Shown piece after piece: positions 1-9,037 of a stretch of DNA of 64,000 nt. Location of the stretch: positions 62,001 through 126,000 of the forward strand of contig NZ_AKKK01000009.1 of the NCBI RefSeq assembly GCF_000281065.1, written 5' to 3'. The position numbers were made by a program, and so were the translations under genes. Under the pieces are notes generated by a model. That model made no database searches and was not told where the DNA came from. It saw nothing but the letters and a program-made list of their open reading frames with translations. This DNA comes from Arthrobacter sp. M2012083. Lineage in GTDB: Bacteria; Actinomycetota; Actinomycetes; Actinomycetales; Micrococcaceae. How positions within the stretch are numbered: position 1 is the stretch's first letter; each line of letters starts with the position of its first letter.

Positions 1-761
1 GCCGTTCCGTCGGCGGGTTCGGCGAGTTCTCCGATGCCGGTTGCCTGCGCACCGACGAAGTCCTCGGTCGGCCGAAGCAGATCCAGCACCCGCCCGAAGT
101 AGTCCCCCAAACCTTCGGGCGGAACCACGGCATCCACGAGCCCATGATCGAACAGGTTCTCCGCGAGCTGGACGCCGGCTGGGAAGGCTTCACCGTGCAG
201 GGCCTCATATACACGCGGTCCAAGGAATCCCGAAAGTGCCCCCGGCTCCGCAGCGGTCACGTGCCCCAGTGATCCCCACGACGCCATGACCCCTCCGGTG
301 GTCGGATGCCGCAGGTACACCAGATACGGCAGGCCCGCAGTTCGATGGGCCTGCACGGCCGCCACGATTTCCACCATGGCCAGGAACGCATTGGTTCCCT
401 CCTGCATGCGAGTCCCTCCGGACGCCGGCATGGCCACCAACGGCAGCCCAAGGTCCGTGGCGCGTTCGACGGCGGCTACCAGTCTTTGCGCTGCATCCCG
501 CCCGATTGATCCGGCAAGGAAAGCAAAGTCGGACACCACAAAAGCAATGCGATGGTTCCGTATGCGTCCCTCGCCTGTGAGGATGGATTCGTCGCTGCCG
601 GATTTCGACCGGGCTGCGGTCAAGTCGGCAGCGTACCCGACGTTGGCAGAGCCAACCACCCCCCGAACGGGAGCATCCCACGAAACGTATGTCCCGGCGT
701 CGAGCACGTGATCCAACAGTTCGCGTGCACCGAGTCGCCGGCGTGTGGCAGTGGCCGCCAT
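1..761 (-). CDS. Acyl-CoA carboxylase carboxyltransferase, AccD-like (partial)
   Basis: This is the start of a biotin-dependent carboxylase carboxyltransferase, which moves the carboxyl group from carboxybiotin to an acyl-CoA. The reading frame is open from the ATG at 761 to the window edge, 253 codons, so the 3' part is missing. Visible motifs are 'PASGGTRMQEG', the AccD oxyanion-hole motif, 'TTGGVMASWGSLG', and 'GFLGPRVYEALHG', all typical of the beta subunit. No N-terminal zinc-ribbon cysteines are present. The sequence after about residue 240 ('GELAEPADG') looks like a linker, so an AccDA-type beta-alpha fusion is possible but unseen. The ATG directly abuts the TGA of the upstream CoA-transferase gene, so the two are co-translated. 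The acyl-CoA substrate cannot be told. Confidence 0.85.
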   Translation of the reverse strand, partial: MAATATRRRLGARELLDHVLDAGTYVSWDAPVRGVVGSANVGYAADLTAARSKSGSDESILTGEGRIRNHRIAFVVSDFAFLAGSIGRDAAQRLVAAVERATDLGLPLVAMPASGGTRMQEGTNAFLAMVEIVAAVQAHRTAGLPYLVYLRHPTTGGVMASWGSLGHVTAAEPGALSGFLGPRVYEALHGEAFPAGVQLAENLFDHGLVDAVVPPEGLGDYFGRVLDLLRPTEDFVGAQATGIGELAEPADGT

Positions 762-1979
762 TCAGTCCACCTCCATTGAGGCCAGCCATTTTCGGACACC
801 GTCGCCGTGTTGGTTCAGTAGCGGCGGGGCGGTGTGGGAGCGGCGGGTGGATTCTTCGCCGGTAGCATTGTCGAAGAATCGAAGCGGTGGCCCCGGCAAA
901 GTCACAGACCCTAGGAGAGGGTGCTCGACGTCTACCAACAACCCTTGGGATACCAGCTGCGGCCATTCATAAACTTCTTTGAGGGTACGCACTTTACCGG
1001 CAGGCACTCCGGCGGCTGCAAGCTTGGCAAGCAGCGGCTCTGAGTCGTAGTTGGCGAACGCGGACTCCACCACTTCAATGATGCGGGTACGGTTACGGAC
1101 CCGGTCGGAGTTGCTGTCGAGGCCGTTGGCATCGATGCCGAAAGCGGAGGTGAAAGCAGCCCATAGCTTCTCGCTGCCGACGCTGATCTGGACGCTCCCA
1201 TTCCGGCATCGGAACAGGCCGTAGGGTGCGATGGACGGGTGATGGTTGCCTTGAGCCTCAGGTTCCTCCCCGGCAACTGTGACCTTGGTGCCTTGGAACG
1301 CATGAACCCCAACAAGCGAGGCCAGCAACGAGGTTCGAACCACTTGCCCCCGGCCAGTGCGCTCACGCTCCAACAGGGCGGCCACCACCCCGTATGCCCC
1401 ATACATGCCGGAGAGTAGATCGGCAATCGGGACACCCACGCGCTGTGGATCATCTGGACCGGATCCCGTCAGGGACATCAGCCCGGCCTCGCCCTGAAGA
1501 ATCTGATCGTAGCCGCTGCGGCGTGACTCCGGGCCGTCGTGGCCGAAGCCCGTGATGGACAAGATGACCAGCCGCGGATTGATGCTATGCATGGCATCAG
1601 TGCTGAAGCCGAGCCGCTCCAGGACACCGGGCCGGAAGTTCTCGACCACAACATCGGCACGCTCCAGGAGCTGGCGGAGGACGGTTTTGCCGTCCTCGCT
1701 CTTGAGGTCCAGGGCCAGGGATTCCTTGTTGCGGTTGCATGACAGGAAGTACGTCGCCTGCGGCTCCTCCTCGGGTCCCACGAAGGGCGGTCCCCAGCCC
1801 CTGGTGTCATCCCCGGAGCCTGGGTTCTCTATCTTGATGACCCGCGCTCCAAGGTCTCCCATCATCATGGACGCGTGCGGGCCTGCGAGCGCCCGGCTGA
1901 GGTCCACCACCAGGCGCCCTGCCAGGGGACCATCGGCTGTCTGGAGAACAGGGGCTGTTTCTGTCAGTGCTGAAGTCAT
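762..1979 (-). CDS. CaiB/BaiF family (class III) CoA-transferase
   Basis: A 405-residue protein of the family III CoA-transferases, which move CoA between carboxylic acids. The N-terminal signature (residues 22-66) includes 'VVDLSRALAGPHASMMMGDL', then 'GARVIKIE' and 'GDDTRGWGPPF'. The expected catalytic aspartate is Asp158 in 'GYDQILQGEAGLMSLTG'. Length is usual for the family. It lies between an M20 amidohydrolase (21-nt gap) and a carboxyltransferase (no gap), which suggests that an acid released by hydrolysis is activated to a CoA thioester and then carboxylated or decarboxylated. The acid itself is unknown. The ATG at 1979 follows a GGAATCTCC-like ribosome site. Confidence 0.9.
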   Translation of the reverse strand: MTSALTETAPVLQTADGPLAGRLVVDLSRALAGPHASMMMGDLGARVIKIENPGSGDDTRGWGPPFVGPEEEPQATYFLSCNRNKESLALDLKSEDGKTVLRQLLERADVVVENFRPGVLERLGFSTDAMHSINPRLVILSITGFGHDGPESRRSGYDQILQGEAGLMSLTGSGPDDPQRVGVPIADLLSGMYGAYGVVAALLERERTGRGQVVRTSLLASLVGVHAFQGTKVTVAGEEPEAQGNHHPSIAPYGLFRCRNGSVQISVGSEKLWAAFTSAFGIDANGLDSNSDRVRNRTRIIEVVESAFANYDSEPLLAKLAAAGVPAGKVRTLKEVYEWPQLVSQGLLVDVEHPLLGSVTLPGPPLRFFDNATGEESTRRSHTAPPLLNQHGDGVRKWLASMEVD

Positions 1980-2000
1980 GGAGATTCCTTGAAGTGAAGT

Positions 2001-3230
2001 TCAATTGCCCAGCCGGGACAGGAGGACGGCGACGGCGGCAGAGACTCCGCCTGCCAGCGAACCTTCCAGCTCGGGAGCGAAGAACGGCGAGTGGTTGACT
2101 GGGATGGGACCCGGCCCTTCGTGGCCGGCTGTGGGGGTCCCGCCGAACATCCAGAACACGGAAGGCGCTCCGATAGCGGTTCCCAAGTGCCCGAAGTCCT
2201 CGCTTCCCATCATTGGCGGGGTGATTGCGACAGCCTCTTGGCCAAGCGCGAGTCGCAAGGCCTCAATAACGGAAGGAACGGCGTCGGGATCGTTGAAGCA
2301 CTGCGGGAAGCGGTACATTTCCTCGATGTCCGGTTGCGGCGCTCCTGAGGCGGCGGCTTCTGCCGCGATGATGCGGCGGACTGCGGCGAGGACCTGGCTG
2401 CGGACGTCCTCGTCGAACGTGCGGATGTTGAGGGTGAACTCGGCCGACTCCGGGATGATGTTCTCCTTGAGACCCGCGTGGAAGGTTCCTACGGTCACGA
2501 CGGCGGACTTCCGCGGGTCCAGCTCACGGGACACGATGCCCTGCAACCGGGTGACCATATGCGCGGCCATGACGATGGGATCGATGGAATCCTGGGGCTG
2601 TGAACCGTGCGACTGCTGGCCGTGAACGGTGACCCTGAGTGAATCTGCCATAGCAGCCACCGGTCCGCTGGAGATGGCGACCGTACCCACGGGCCGGGGC
2701 ATGACGTGCTGGCCGAAGACCACCTCCGGCCGCGGGGCCTTGTCCCACAGCCCGTCGTCGAGCATCGCGAGTGCACCGGCGGCAGTCTCTTCACCGGGCT
2801 GGAAGATCAACACCAGCGTCCCCGACCACGCGTCCAAGTTGCCGGCAAGCACTTCGGCGGCACCCAGCAGGCTGGCCACATGGGTGTCATGGCCGCAGCC
2901 ATGCATGACCGGGACAGAAGTGCCGTCCGGCAAGGTGCCCATATCGGTGCTGGCGTACTCCAACCCGGTGGCTTCCTCGATAGGCAGGCCGTCCGAGTCG
3001 GCACGGAAGGCCACAACGGGACCATCGTCGTTGCGCAGGATCCCCACCACACCGGTGCCCCCGCAACGGAAGTGCTCAATTCCAAGGCCGTCCAGCTGTT
3101 CCTCGATCAGAGTGGCGGTGGCAAACTCCTGCATGGACAGTTCCGGATGTGCGTGGAGGTGCCGATAGAGGACATGGAGCTTGGTGATCTGGACTGAATC
3201 GAGTTTGAGGGCGGTCACTGTGGACGTCAT
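2001..3230 (-). CDS. M20 family amidohydrolase (hippurate hydrolase/AbgB-like)
   Basis: A 409-residue cytoplasmic metallo-amidohydrolase that should cleave an N-acyl amino acid or similar amide. Visible are 'HAHPELS' (residues 26-32), the metal-binding 'MHGCGHDTH' with His110, Cys112 and His114, the Glu pair in 'FQPGEE' (147-148), and the C-terminal 'GSEDF'. A Cys in HGCGHD is typical of the hippurate/IAA-amino-acid hydrolase branch of M20, which often binds manganese. It follows two membrane-protein genes in the same operon, so the substrate is probably imported by them. Natural substrate unknown. Confidence 0.9.
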   Translation of the reverse strand: MTSTVTALKLDSVQITKLHVLYRHLHAHPELSMQEFATATLIEEQLDGLGIEHFRCGGTGVVGILRNDDGPVVAFRADSDGLPIEEATGLEYASTDMGTLPDGTSVPVMHGCGHDTHVASLLGAAEVLAGNLDAWSGTLVLIFQPGEETAAGALAMLDDGLWDKAPRPEVVFGQHVMPRPVGTVAISSGPVAAMADSLRVTVHGQQSHGSQPQDSIDPIVMAAHMVTRLQGIVSRELDPRKSAVVTVGTFHAGLKENIIPESAEFTLNIRTFDEDVRSQVLAAVRRIIAAEAAASGAPQPDIEEMYRFPQCFNDPDAVPSVIEALRLALGQEAVAITPPMMGSEDFGHLGTAIGAPSVFWMFGGTPTAGHEGPGPIPVNHSPFFAPELEGSLAGGVSAAVAVLLSRLGN

Positions 3231-3279
3231 GGGTCTTGTCTTCCTCTTGGATGCGGGTAGTCACGCTGGCGGGGGCTGG

Positions 3280-4011
3280 CTACTCTTGACGGATCGCGGG
3301 CGCCGCGGGGAATCGCTTCACGCGAAGGATCCACGACAGCAGGATGGTGCCCAACACGACGATGGCGGTGGACACCATCGCGAGCGACGGCACCAACGGC
3401 AGCACAACAAACACGACGACGGCTGAAACCAAGAGTGCGAACACGGTGGTCCGGGGCTGCTTCATGGAGACGATGGCCTGCACCAGGACCGCGCCCAGCA
3501 CGGCGGGCAGTACGTACAGACGAGTGACGAGCAGTACCGATGGCGGGATGACGCTGATCAGCCATGTGCCCAGTAATCCCACAAAGAATGCCAACGAGAA
3601 TAGGTGCACCACTGCTGCTCCGCAGATGGCTACGACGGCGGCAAGTTCGGCTCGTTTGCTTCCTGGCTTTGCCCCGATATTGGTTTGTGCGATCAGCGCC
3701 GCGGGAAGGAGTTTGCTGGAAATGTTTCCGATCATGAACGCTTGGTACATGCCAGCGGGTCCCAGAATCGGGTAGTACGTGAGCGGCTCCACGATCCAGA
3801 TGATGCCGAAAGTGGCGGCTACGGCGGCGAAGGCGATCCACAACTGGGCGGCAGCTATGTCCAGGCCGCCGAAGAACACCAGGTATAACGGACCTGCGAT
3901 GGAGATCAAGAGCCCTGCGATCATGGTGATCTGACCCCAGCGGGAGGTGGTGCGGTTGAAGTCCGCCATGCCGGTGCTGCTGGTGGTGGGAGCGGATGTG
4001 ATGGAAGACAT
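3280..4011 (-). CDS. Multispanning membrane protein, partner of a DUF5058-like protein
   Basis: A 243-residue integral membrane protein with about six hydrophobic segments. I chose ATG 4011 because AAAGGA sits just upstream; the open frame continues further 5' (to 4170) but reads as arginine-rich, non-membrane sequence. A well-defined stretch is 'EPLTYYPILGPAGMYQAF' followed by 'MIGNISSKLLPAALIAQ', which lies between the second and third membrane segments. The gene is 50 nt after a DUF5058-like gene and 49 nt before an M20 amidohydrolase. I infer that the two membrane proteins form one transporter for the amidohydrolase substrate. No named function is recognised. Confidence 0.75.
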   Translation of the reverse strand: MSSITSAPTTSSTGMADFNRTTSRWGQITMIAGLLISIAGPLYLVFFGGLDIAAAQLWIAFAAVAATFGIIWIVEPLTYYPILGPAGMYQAFMIGNISSKLLPAALIAQTNIGAKPGSKRAELAAVVAICGAAVVHLFSLAFFVGLLGTWLISVIPPSVLLVTRLYVLPAVLGAVLVQAIVSMKQPRTTVFALLVSAVVVFVVLPLVPSLAMVSTAIVVLGTILLSWILRVKRFPAAPAIRQE

Positions 4012-4061
4012 TGGGGATGTTCCTTTCGTGCTCAGAGGAATGACGGCGGCGACAGGTTGGC

Positions 4062-4808
4062 TCAAGCGCCGACAGCAAGGTACGCGGCGATGAGGCCGAC
4101 GACGATCGAGAAACCGAGTCCCCATTCCCGGAGCCAACTCGTGCCGAGTCTCTTGGCCAGCAGCAGGCATACCCCCATGACGGCCGCGGAGACAGCGAAG
4201 GACAGGAGGTGGGTCCCGGATTTCGGCAGTTCAGTAAGCCCAAGGCAGGAAAACGCACCGATCAGTGCCGCCGCAGGGACAATTGCCATGGCGGCCGGAT
4301 TCACGGAACGGATTTTCGCGTCGCCTTTGCGGAGCAGTGGCGTCAGGATCAGGGTGGCCAGCATCCACATGGCACCGCCGATGCTCATGACGAAGAACGC
4401 CACAGCAAAGACGCTCTGGGTGTAGCTGGCGTCACCCAGTTTCGCTCCCATCGTCCCCGCAGAAACGCTTGCCGCTGACACTTCGTACGCCGCGGACCCT
4501 ATGAGGCCGATCCGCACAAGGACTGCCGGCGCCCCAAAGAGGCCCAGTAAAGCGATGGCAACGAGGCACACCGCCAAGGAGGGACCGATGGCCGATACAG
4601 CGCCGGAGCGGAAGGACGTCTTGATGTCCTGAGTGCTCATGCCCACGGAAGGGGCAGCCCGCCTGGCGGCATTCATGAAAATAACGGACTGAATGATGAT
4701 CACCCCGAAGACGCCAGCCACACAGATCCAGAGGACGGGGTTGTTGGCGAGGGCCATGATGTCGGTGGCATTGTTGGCGAGCGCTTGAAGAGCCAAGGGT
4801 TGATGCAA
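4062..4808 (-). CDS. DUF5058-like integral membrane protein
   Basis: A 248-residue membrane protein with about six or seven hydrophobic helices; 'NNPVLWICVAGVFGVIIIQS' marks the first. I recall this as the DUF5058 family, whose function is unassigned. The start chosen is TTG 4808 because a strong GGGAGG site (4814-4819) lies five bases upstream; ATG 4757 has no ribosome site and the more upstream ATG 4847 would include it in the coding part. 'SVSAGTMGAKLGD' between helices may be a conserved loop. It is the first gene of the minus-strand operon leading to the M20 amidohydrolase, CoA-transferase and carboxyltransferase. Family call is from memory. Confidence 0.75.
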   Translation of the reverse strand: MHQPLALQALANNATDIMALANNPVLWICVAGVFGVIIIQSVIFMNAARRAAPSVGMSTQDIKTSFRSGAVSAIGPSLAVCLVAIALLGLFGAPAVLVRIGLIGSAAYEVSAASVSAGTMGAKLGDASYTQSVFAVAFFVMSIGGAMWMLATLILTPLLRKGDAKIRSVNPAAMAIVPAAALIGAFSCLGLTELPKSGTHLLSFAVSAAVMGVCLLLAKRLGTSWLREWGLGFSIVVGLIAAYLAVGA

Positions 4809-5082
4809 GGGAACCTCCCAGGTGTTGGCCCCTTGGCAGGTCCCCAACCGGACTACGCTGTGCGGTTCGGGGGCGCTTGGGGGCTAATCCTTACCATCGA
4901 CCAGATCGGTCAGTGGGATACCAACACCTTCCGCTATGAGACGCATCACATGCAATATCTGACGGAATCAGCCGCAATCTTGGCAGAATCAGTCAAGGCT
5001 TGCCTTTGGTTGTTCCGAGGCTTCCGTCGTCTTCTGTGACCGGGCACACTTTCAGGAAGTAGGAATCCAGCAAAGGAGCACC
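4809..5082. promoter_or_regulatory. Divergent control region between DUF5058 operon and amidase
   Basis: A 274-bp gap between divergent genes that must contain both promoters. No clear -35/-10 pair stands out. A near-direct repeat, 'GGAATCAG' near 4963 and 'AGAATCAG' near 4985, lies about 100 bp before the amidase and could be contacted by a regulator such as the Lrp/AsnC protein encoded at 6512-7468. That link is a guess. The amidase ATG has an AAAGGAG ribosome site. Confidence 0.3.
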
Positions 5083-6531
5083 ATGCCTGACACCCTTGGC
5101 GAGTTGTCCGCCGTCGAACTCTCCGCAGCCATCCGCGATAAGAAGGTTTCCGCGCGCGAAGCCCTGGCCGATCACTTGGATCGCATTTCCGAGGTGAATC
5201 CCGCGATCAACGCTGTGGCCACCCTCGACCCGGAAGGCGCCCGGGCACTGGCGCTTCGCGCGGATCAACTCACGGCTTCCGGGGCCGCGTTACCTCCCCT
5301 CCACGGCCTGCCCATGACGCACAAGGACACCAATAACACCGCCGGGATGCGTACCACGCAGGGCTCACTGGCCCTACGTGATTATATTCCCGACGCCGAC
5401 GACCTCATCATTGCGCGCTTGAAGGCTGCCGGCGTGGTGAGCACCGGGAAGTCGAACGTTCCCGAGTTTGGTGCGGGCTCACATACGTTCAACGACCTCT
5501 TCGGTACCACCACCAACCCCTACGCTCCCACGCTGAGTGCCGGCGGCAGCAGCGGCGGAGTGGCCGCCGTCGTCGCCGCCCGCGTCCAGAGCATCGGGGA
5601 CGGCAGCGACATGGGCGGATCGCTCCGCATCCCGGCGTCCTTCTGCAATGTGGTGGGCTTCAGGCCGTCGACGGCGGTGATCCCCATGCCGTCGGACATC
5701 AATGCCTACGCGTGGCTGGGCAGGACCGGCCCCATGGCACGCACCGTGGAGGATGTTGCCTTGTTCATGTCTGTGACGGCAGGCAAGGATCCCCGCGTGC
5801 CGCATCCGGCCGGCCTCGATCCGGAGGTCTTCCGATCCGGCTTGGAGACGGACATGCGGGGGGTCCGGATCGGCTGGTCCCGCGACTTTGGCATCGGGGT
5901 GCCTGTGGAAGCCGAAATCGTTGACCACCTTGAAAGGCAACTGGCCATCTTCGAGGATCTTGGAGCAATCGTGGAAGAAGCCACCCCGGACTTCAGCGAA
6001 GCAGACCTGGTGTTCGGCAACACCCGTGCCCTGGACTTCGCCGCGGGCCTGGGGCCGATTCTGGAGCGTGCCGGCGATGTCATCAAGCCTGAAGTGCACT
6101 GGAACGTGGAGAAGGGATTTGCCCTCACGGCGCGGGATTTGATTGAGACCGCAGCCGCCCGCAGCCGGCTGGAATTGAGCGTCCAGGGTTTCTTTGGACG
6201 CTACGATCTCTTCGCCAGCCCCTGCGCCCAGGTCCTCCCCTTCGACGCAACACTGAGGTACCCCTCCGACGTTGCAGGGGTACCTTCAGGGACATACTTG
6301 GACTGGATGCGATCGGCTTGCCTCCTGTCCGCCACAGGGCTTCCCGTGCTCAGCGTTCCGGCTGGATTCAGCTCCACGGGCCTGCCCATCGGCCTTCAGC
6401 TCGCCACCAACCACTACACGGACATGCAGTTACTACGTTATGGCCGTGCATTCGAGCAGCAGACCGGGTACGCGTCCGTTGCCCCCGTGATAACGGCTGA
6501 GCCGGCGCCGTTTACGACGGCGAGCGCATAA
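5083..6531 (+). CDS. Amidase (amidase signature family)
   Basis: A 482-residue amidase-signature hydrolase that releases ammonia from an amide. The Ser-cisSer-Lys triad is visible: Lys81 in 'MTHKDTNN', Ser156 in 'AGGSSGG' and the nucleophile Ser180 in 'DMGGSLRIPA'. Length and layout match stand-alone amidases rather than GatA, and no gatB or gatC is near. The gene is divergent from an operon that contains an M20 amidohydrolase, so both hydrolases may act on related compounds. Its last 20 bases overlap the end of the convergent Lrp/AsnC gene. Good AAAGGAG ribosome site. Specificity unknown. Confidence 0.92.
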   Translation: MPDTLGELSAVELSAAIRDKKVSAREALADHLDRISEVNPAINAVATLDPEGARALALRADQLTASGAALPPLHGLPMTHKDTNNTAGMRTTQGSLALRDYIPDADDLIIARLKAAGVVSTGKSNVPEFGAGSHTFNDLFGTTTNPYAPTLSAGGSSGGVAAVVAARVQSIGDGSDMGGSLRIPASFCNVVGFRPSTAVIPMPSDINAYAWLGRTGPMARTVEDVALFMSVTAGKDPRVPHPAGLDPEVFRSGLETDMRGVRIGWSRDFGIGVPVEAEIVDHLERQLAIFEDLGAIVEEATPDFSEADLVFGNTRALDFAAGLGPILERAGDVIKPEVHWNVEKGFALTARDLIETAAARSRLELSVQGFFGRYDLFASPCAQVLPFDATLRYPSDVAGVPSGTYLDWMRSACLLSATGLPVLSVPAGFSSTGLPIGLQLATNHYTDMQLLRYGRAFEQQTGYASVAPVITAEPAPFTTASA

Positions 6532-7468
6532 CCCGGCCTCCGCGCTTGCGGGCGTCCAGAAGGATGGAAACGTCTACTCCTGCGGCGCTCTGAGCCCACT
6601 CCGACGCGGTAATGAAACGGTAGAGGGACGTCATGTCCTCCACTGTCACATCCGCCATGATCTGATAATTTCCGGCGATCGCCACGGCGTAACGGACATT
6701 ATGCAGCTCGGCCAAGCTTTTTCCCACGTGCTCAACATGCTGCGGCGAAGCCCGGATCCACAGGAGCGCTTCCACACCCAAGCCGAAAGATGACGGTTCG
6801 ACGATCGCCCTCAAATGAACTTGGTTATTGGCCAATAACCATTCGCTGCGTCGGCGGGCAGTGGCTTCCGAGACTCCCACCCTGCGTCCCAGTGCTTCGA
6901 AGCTCATCCGGCCATCAGCACAAAGCGCATCAACGAGCTCATTGTCCTGCCGGCTCAGGTCTTGCCGCGGGACCAGGATGCCGGAATCTTGCGTGAGACT
7001 CGAGCGGAGGGCCTCCACTTTGTCTGCGGGAAGAATCTCCGGCCGCCACCCTCGGATAGTCCTGAAATAGCGAAGCACGGGGTAGCTGGTGGAATCACGC
7101 AAGCCGATGGTGGATGGCAGCTCATCGGACAAGACGTCACCCATGCGTGCCGGTTCAGTGAGTATTTCCGCCACGCAATCGCCGGTCCCGGTGGTGGTGT
7201 AGACAAAAGTGGTGTCTGCCCGTTGCGACAGAGCGTGGGCGGCGGCCCGCAAAGTTCCGGGCGTGCACCGCATCTCCACCAGCACCACCGTCTGCTTTGG
7301 CCTGATTCCCACCACGGCTACCGCTCCGGATTCCAAGAGTTGGGAACCCCGGCGAGCAACAGTGCGCTCCGCTTCCCCTAAAACGGCAGCCATCTTCCGC
7401 CAGGGGCAACGCGGATCCAATTGGAGGGCAGCAACGATCTGCCGCTCCAAAGCGTCAAACGCCACCAT
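6512..7468 (-). CDS. Lrp/AsnC regulator with duplicated domains
   Basis: A 318-residue transcription factor made of two consecutive Lrp/AsnC units. The first winged helix begins at 'FDALERQIVAAL' right after the start; the second begins at 'LSRQDNELVDALCADGRMSF' near residue 165, and the C-terminal part ('VRYAVAIAGNYQIMADV') is a ligand-binding RAM/AsnC domain. I prefer ATG 7468, which has GGAG five bases upstream and puts the HTH at the usual place, over the upstream GTG 7525 with no ribosome site. Family knowledge: such double AsnC proteins usually control neighbouring amino acid or amide catabolism. Here the neighbours are an amidase and the DUF5058/M20 operon. Confidence 0.88.
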   Translation of the reverse strand: MVAFDALERQIVAALQLDPRCPWRKMAAVLGEAERTVARRGSQLLESGAVAVVGIRPKQTVVLVEMRCTPGTLRAAAHALSQRADTTFVYTTTGTGDCVAEILTEPARMGDVLSDELPSTIGLRDSTSYPVLRYFRTIRGWRPEILPADKVEALRSSLTQDSGILVPRQDLSRQDNELVDALCADGRMSFEALGRRVGVSEATARRRSEWLLANNQVHLRAIVEPSSFGLGVEALLWIRASPQHVEHVGKSLAELHNVRYAVAIAGNYQIMADVTVEDMTSLYRFITASEWAQSAAGVDVSILLDARKRGGRVMRSPS

Positions 7469-7558
7469 GCCAACTCCGTCCGTCCGTCGATCAATTTCAA
7501 CACAGACTTCGGTGCGCTGCGTCACTGAGGCGAGGGCCGTCGTCGAGCGTTAACGGCA

Positions 7559-7591
7559 GGTGCCCCGCCCCCAGGAAGGGGACGGGGCACC
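7559..7591 (-). terminator. Hairpin after aldo/keto reductase
   Basis: GGTGCCCCG (7559-7567) pairs with CGGGGCACC (7583-7591), and inner C and G runs extend the stem. It lies 20 nt beyond the aldo/keto reductase stop. There is no U tract, so termination is likely but not certain. Confidence 0.5.
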
Positions 7592-7610
7592 GCGGTAAAG
7601 CTCGGAGAGG

Positions 7611-8450
7611 TTAGGCGAAGTCGGAAACTGCCGGGTCCGGTCCGATGCGGCCTTCAGCACCGCGGTCCAGGCCGTTGATGGCCTCGACGTCGGTGGCGTC
7701 CAGTGTGACGTTGAGCGCCGCGAAGTTCTCCTGGATGCGGGACTCGGTGACGGACTTGGGGATTACCACGTTGCCGATGGCCAGGTGCCAGGCGATGACG
7801 ACCTGGGCCGGCGTGGCATCATGCTTGGCGGCGATCTCAGCCACAGTAGCGCTTTCGAGCAGCTCGCCACCCTGGCCCAGCGGGGACCAGGCCTGCGTCA
7901 GGATGCCCTTGGAAGCGTTGAACTCGCGAAGGTCGGCCTGGTTGAAGAACGGGTGCAGCTCAACCTGGTTGATGGCCGGAACGACCCCGGTTTCATCGAT
8001 GATGTGCTGCAAGCCTTCCTTGGTGAAGTTGGAGACGCCAATGGACTTGACCCGGCCGCGCTTCTTGAGCTCGATGAGGGCCTTCCAGGTGTCCACGTAC
8101 TTTTCCTGCTTGGGCTGCTGCCAGTGGATCAAGTACAGGTCCAGGGTCTCGAGGCCGAGACGATCCATGGACTCCTCGAAGGCTGCGAGAGTGGATTCGT
8201 AGCCTTGGTCTGCATTCCACAGCTTGGTGGTGATGAAGATTTCCTCGGCGGAAAGGCCGGAAGAAGCAATGGCCCGGCCGACGCCTGCCTCGTTGCCGTA
8301 GATCTTGGCGGTATCAATGTGGCGGAAGCCGGCCTCGAAAGCCTGGCGCACCACCTTTTCGGCTACATCGTCTTCAACTTGCCACACCCCGTAGCCGAGC
8401 TGGGGGATGGTGTTGCCGTCGTTGAAAGTAAGTGTTGGTGACGAAGTCAT
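7611..8450 (-). CDS. Aldo/keto reductase (2,5-diketogluconate reductase type)
   Basis: A 279-residue NADPH-dependent carbonyl reductase with a TIM-barrel fold. The tetrad is visible: Asp46 in 'FRHIDTA', Tyr51 in 'KIYGNE', Lys76 in 'ITTKLW' and His109 in 'DLYLIHWQQP'. The C-terminal cofactor part contains 'VVIPKSVTESRIQENF'. I chose ATG 8450 (starting MTSSP), which gives the usual family length; ATG 8459 three codons earlier is equally possible. The longer frame from 8528 adds basic, unlikely sequence. It appears to be a single-gene unit, with a hairpin 3' and a small helical protein gene 138 bp upstream. Substrate cannot be told. Confidence 0.93.
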   Translation of the reverse strand: MTSSPTLTFNDGNTIPQLGYGVWQVEDDVAEKVVRQAFEAGFRHIDTAKIYGNEAGVGRAIASSGLSAEEIFITTKLWNADQGYESTLAAFEESMDRLGLETLDLYLIHWQQPKQEKYVDTWKALIELKKRGRVKSIGVSNFTKEGLQHIIDETGVVPAINQVELHPFFNQADLREFNASKGILTQAWSPLGQGGELLESATVAEIAAKHDATPAQVVIAWHLAIGNVVIPKSVTESRIQENFAALNVTLDATDVEAINGLDRGAEGRIGPDPAVSDFA

Positions 8451-8588
8451 GTCTGCCATCCTGCCAGCACGTGGCCCCCTAAAGCGCCGAATATTACGCA
8501 GATCAGCTATACGCTTAACTTTTTGCACGCAAGGAATAAAGGCGCGCGCGGATAGTTGCGAACGCGTTGCATTTAGTTCGGCTGCGAT

Positions 8589-9029
8589 TCAGGCGTCGAG
8601 TTGACGCTCCGCGTCTGCAACCTGTTCAAATACAGACTCAGCCCGCCGCCGAACCGACAAAGCACCTACTGGGACGGGCCCAACGGCCAACCTCAACATG
8701 GCCGCAGCCTCTGCCGTGGTGGCGAGGGAATTTCCTGCTTTGGACAAAGCCCGGTGCACACCGGCAAGCCCTCCCGGGACATCCAAACCGTCGCTGGGAG
8801 ACCTTTTCTGCGCCTCAACGCAGATGCTTCTCACCCTTGGCGACAACTCGGCCAGTTCGTTGGCTATTTGCACGAGCTCGTTGTAGAGCTGCTCATCATC
8901 CACGCCCTCAAGGACCTGGTGGTACCGATCCAATCCCCGATGGAAACGGTCATGGGCGCGGCGCCACAGCCCCTTGCCAAGCTCCAGATCGTCCTTCCGC
9001 CCTTGCCGGACGGCCCCAAAGAAACCCAC
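8589..9029 (-). CDS. Conserved hypothetical helical protein downstream of bpa
   Basis: A 146-residue soluble, strongly helical protein that I do not recognise. It starts with GTG 9029, only eight bases after the bpa stop codon, so the two genes are almost surely co-transcribed and translationally linked. The sequence is rich in Arg, Glu and Leu, with 'QLYNELVQIANELAELSPRV' as a likely long amphipathic helix. It has no signal peptide or membrane segment. Its position suggests a role linked to the proteasome activator, but nothing in the sequence proves it. Confidence 0.7.
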   Translation of the reverse strand: MGFFGAVRQGRKDDLELGKGLWRRAHDRFHRGLDRYHQVLEGVDDEQLYNELVQIANELAELSPRVRSICVEAQKRSPSDGLDVPGGLAGVHRALSKAGNSLATTAEAAAMLRLAVGPVPVGALSVRRRAESVFEQVADAERQLDA

Positions 9030-9037
9030 CTGGGAAC

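Noticed and set aside
205-966. A 253-codon minus-strand frame over the first genes
   Set aside because: It is out of frame with the AccD-like protein, is Arg/Cys-rich and resembles no family; the true frame runs from 761 to the window edge.
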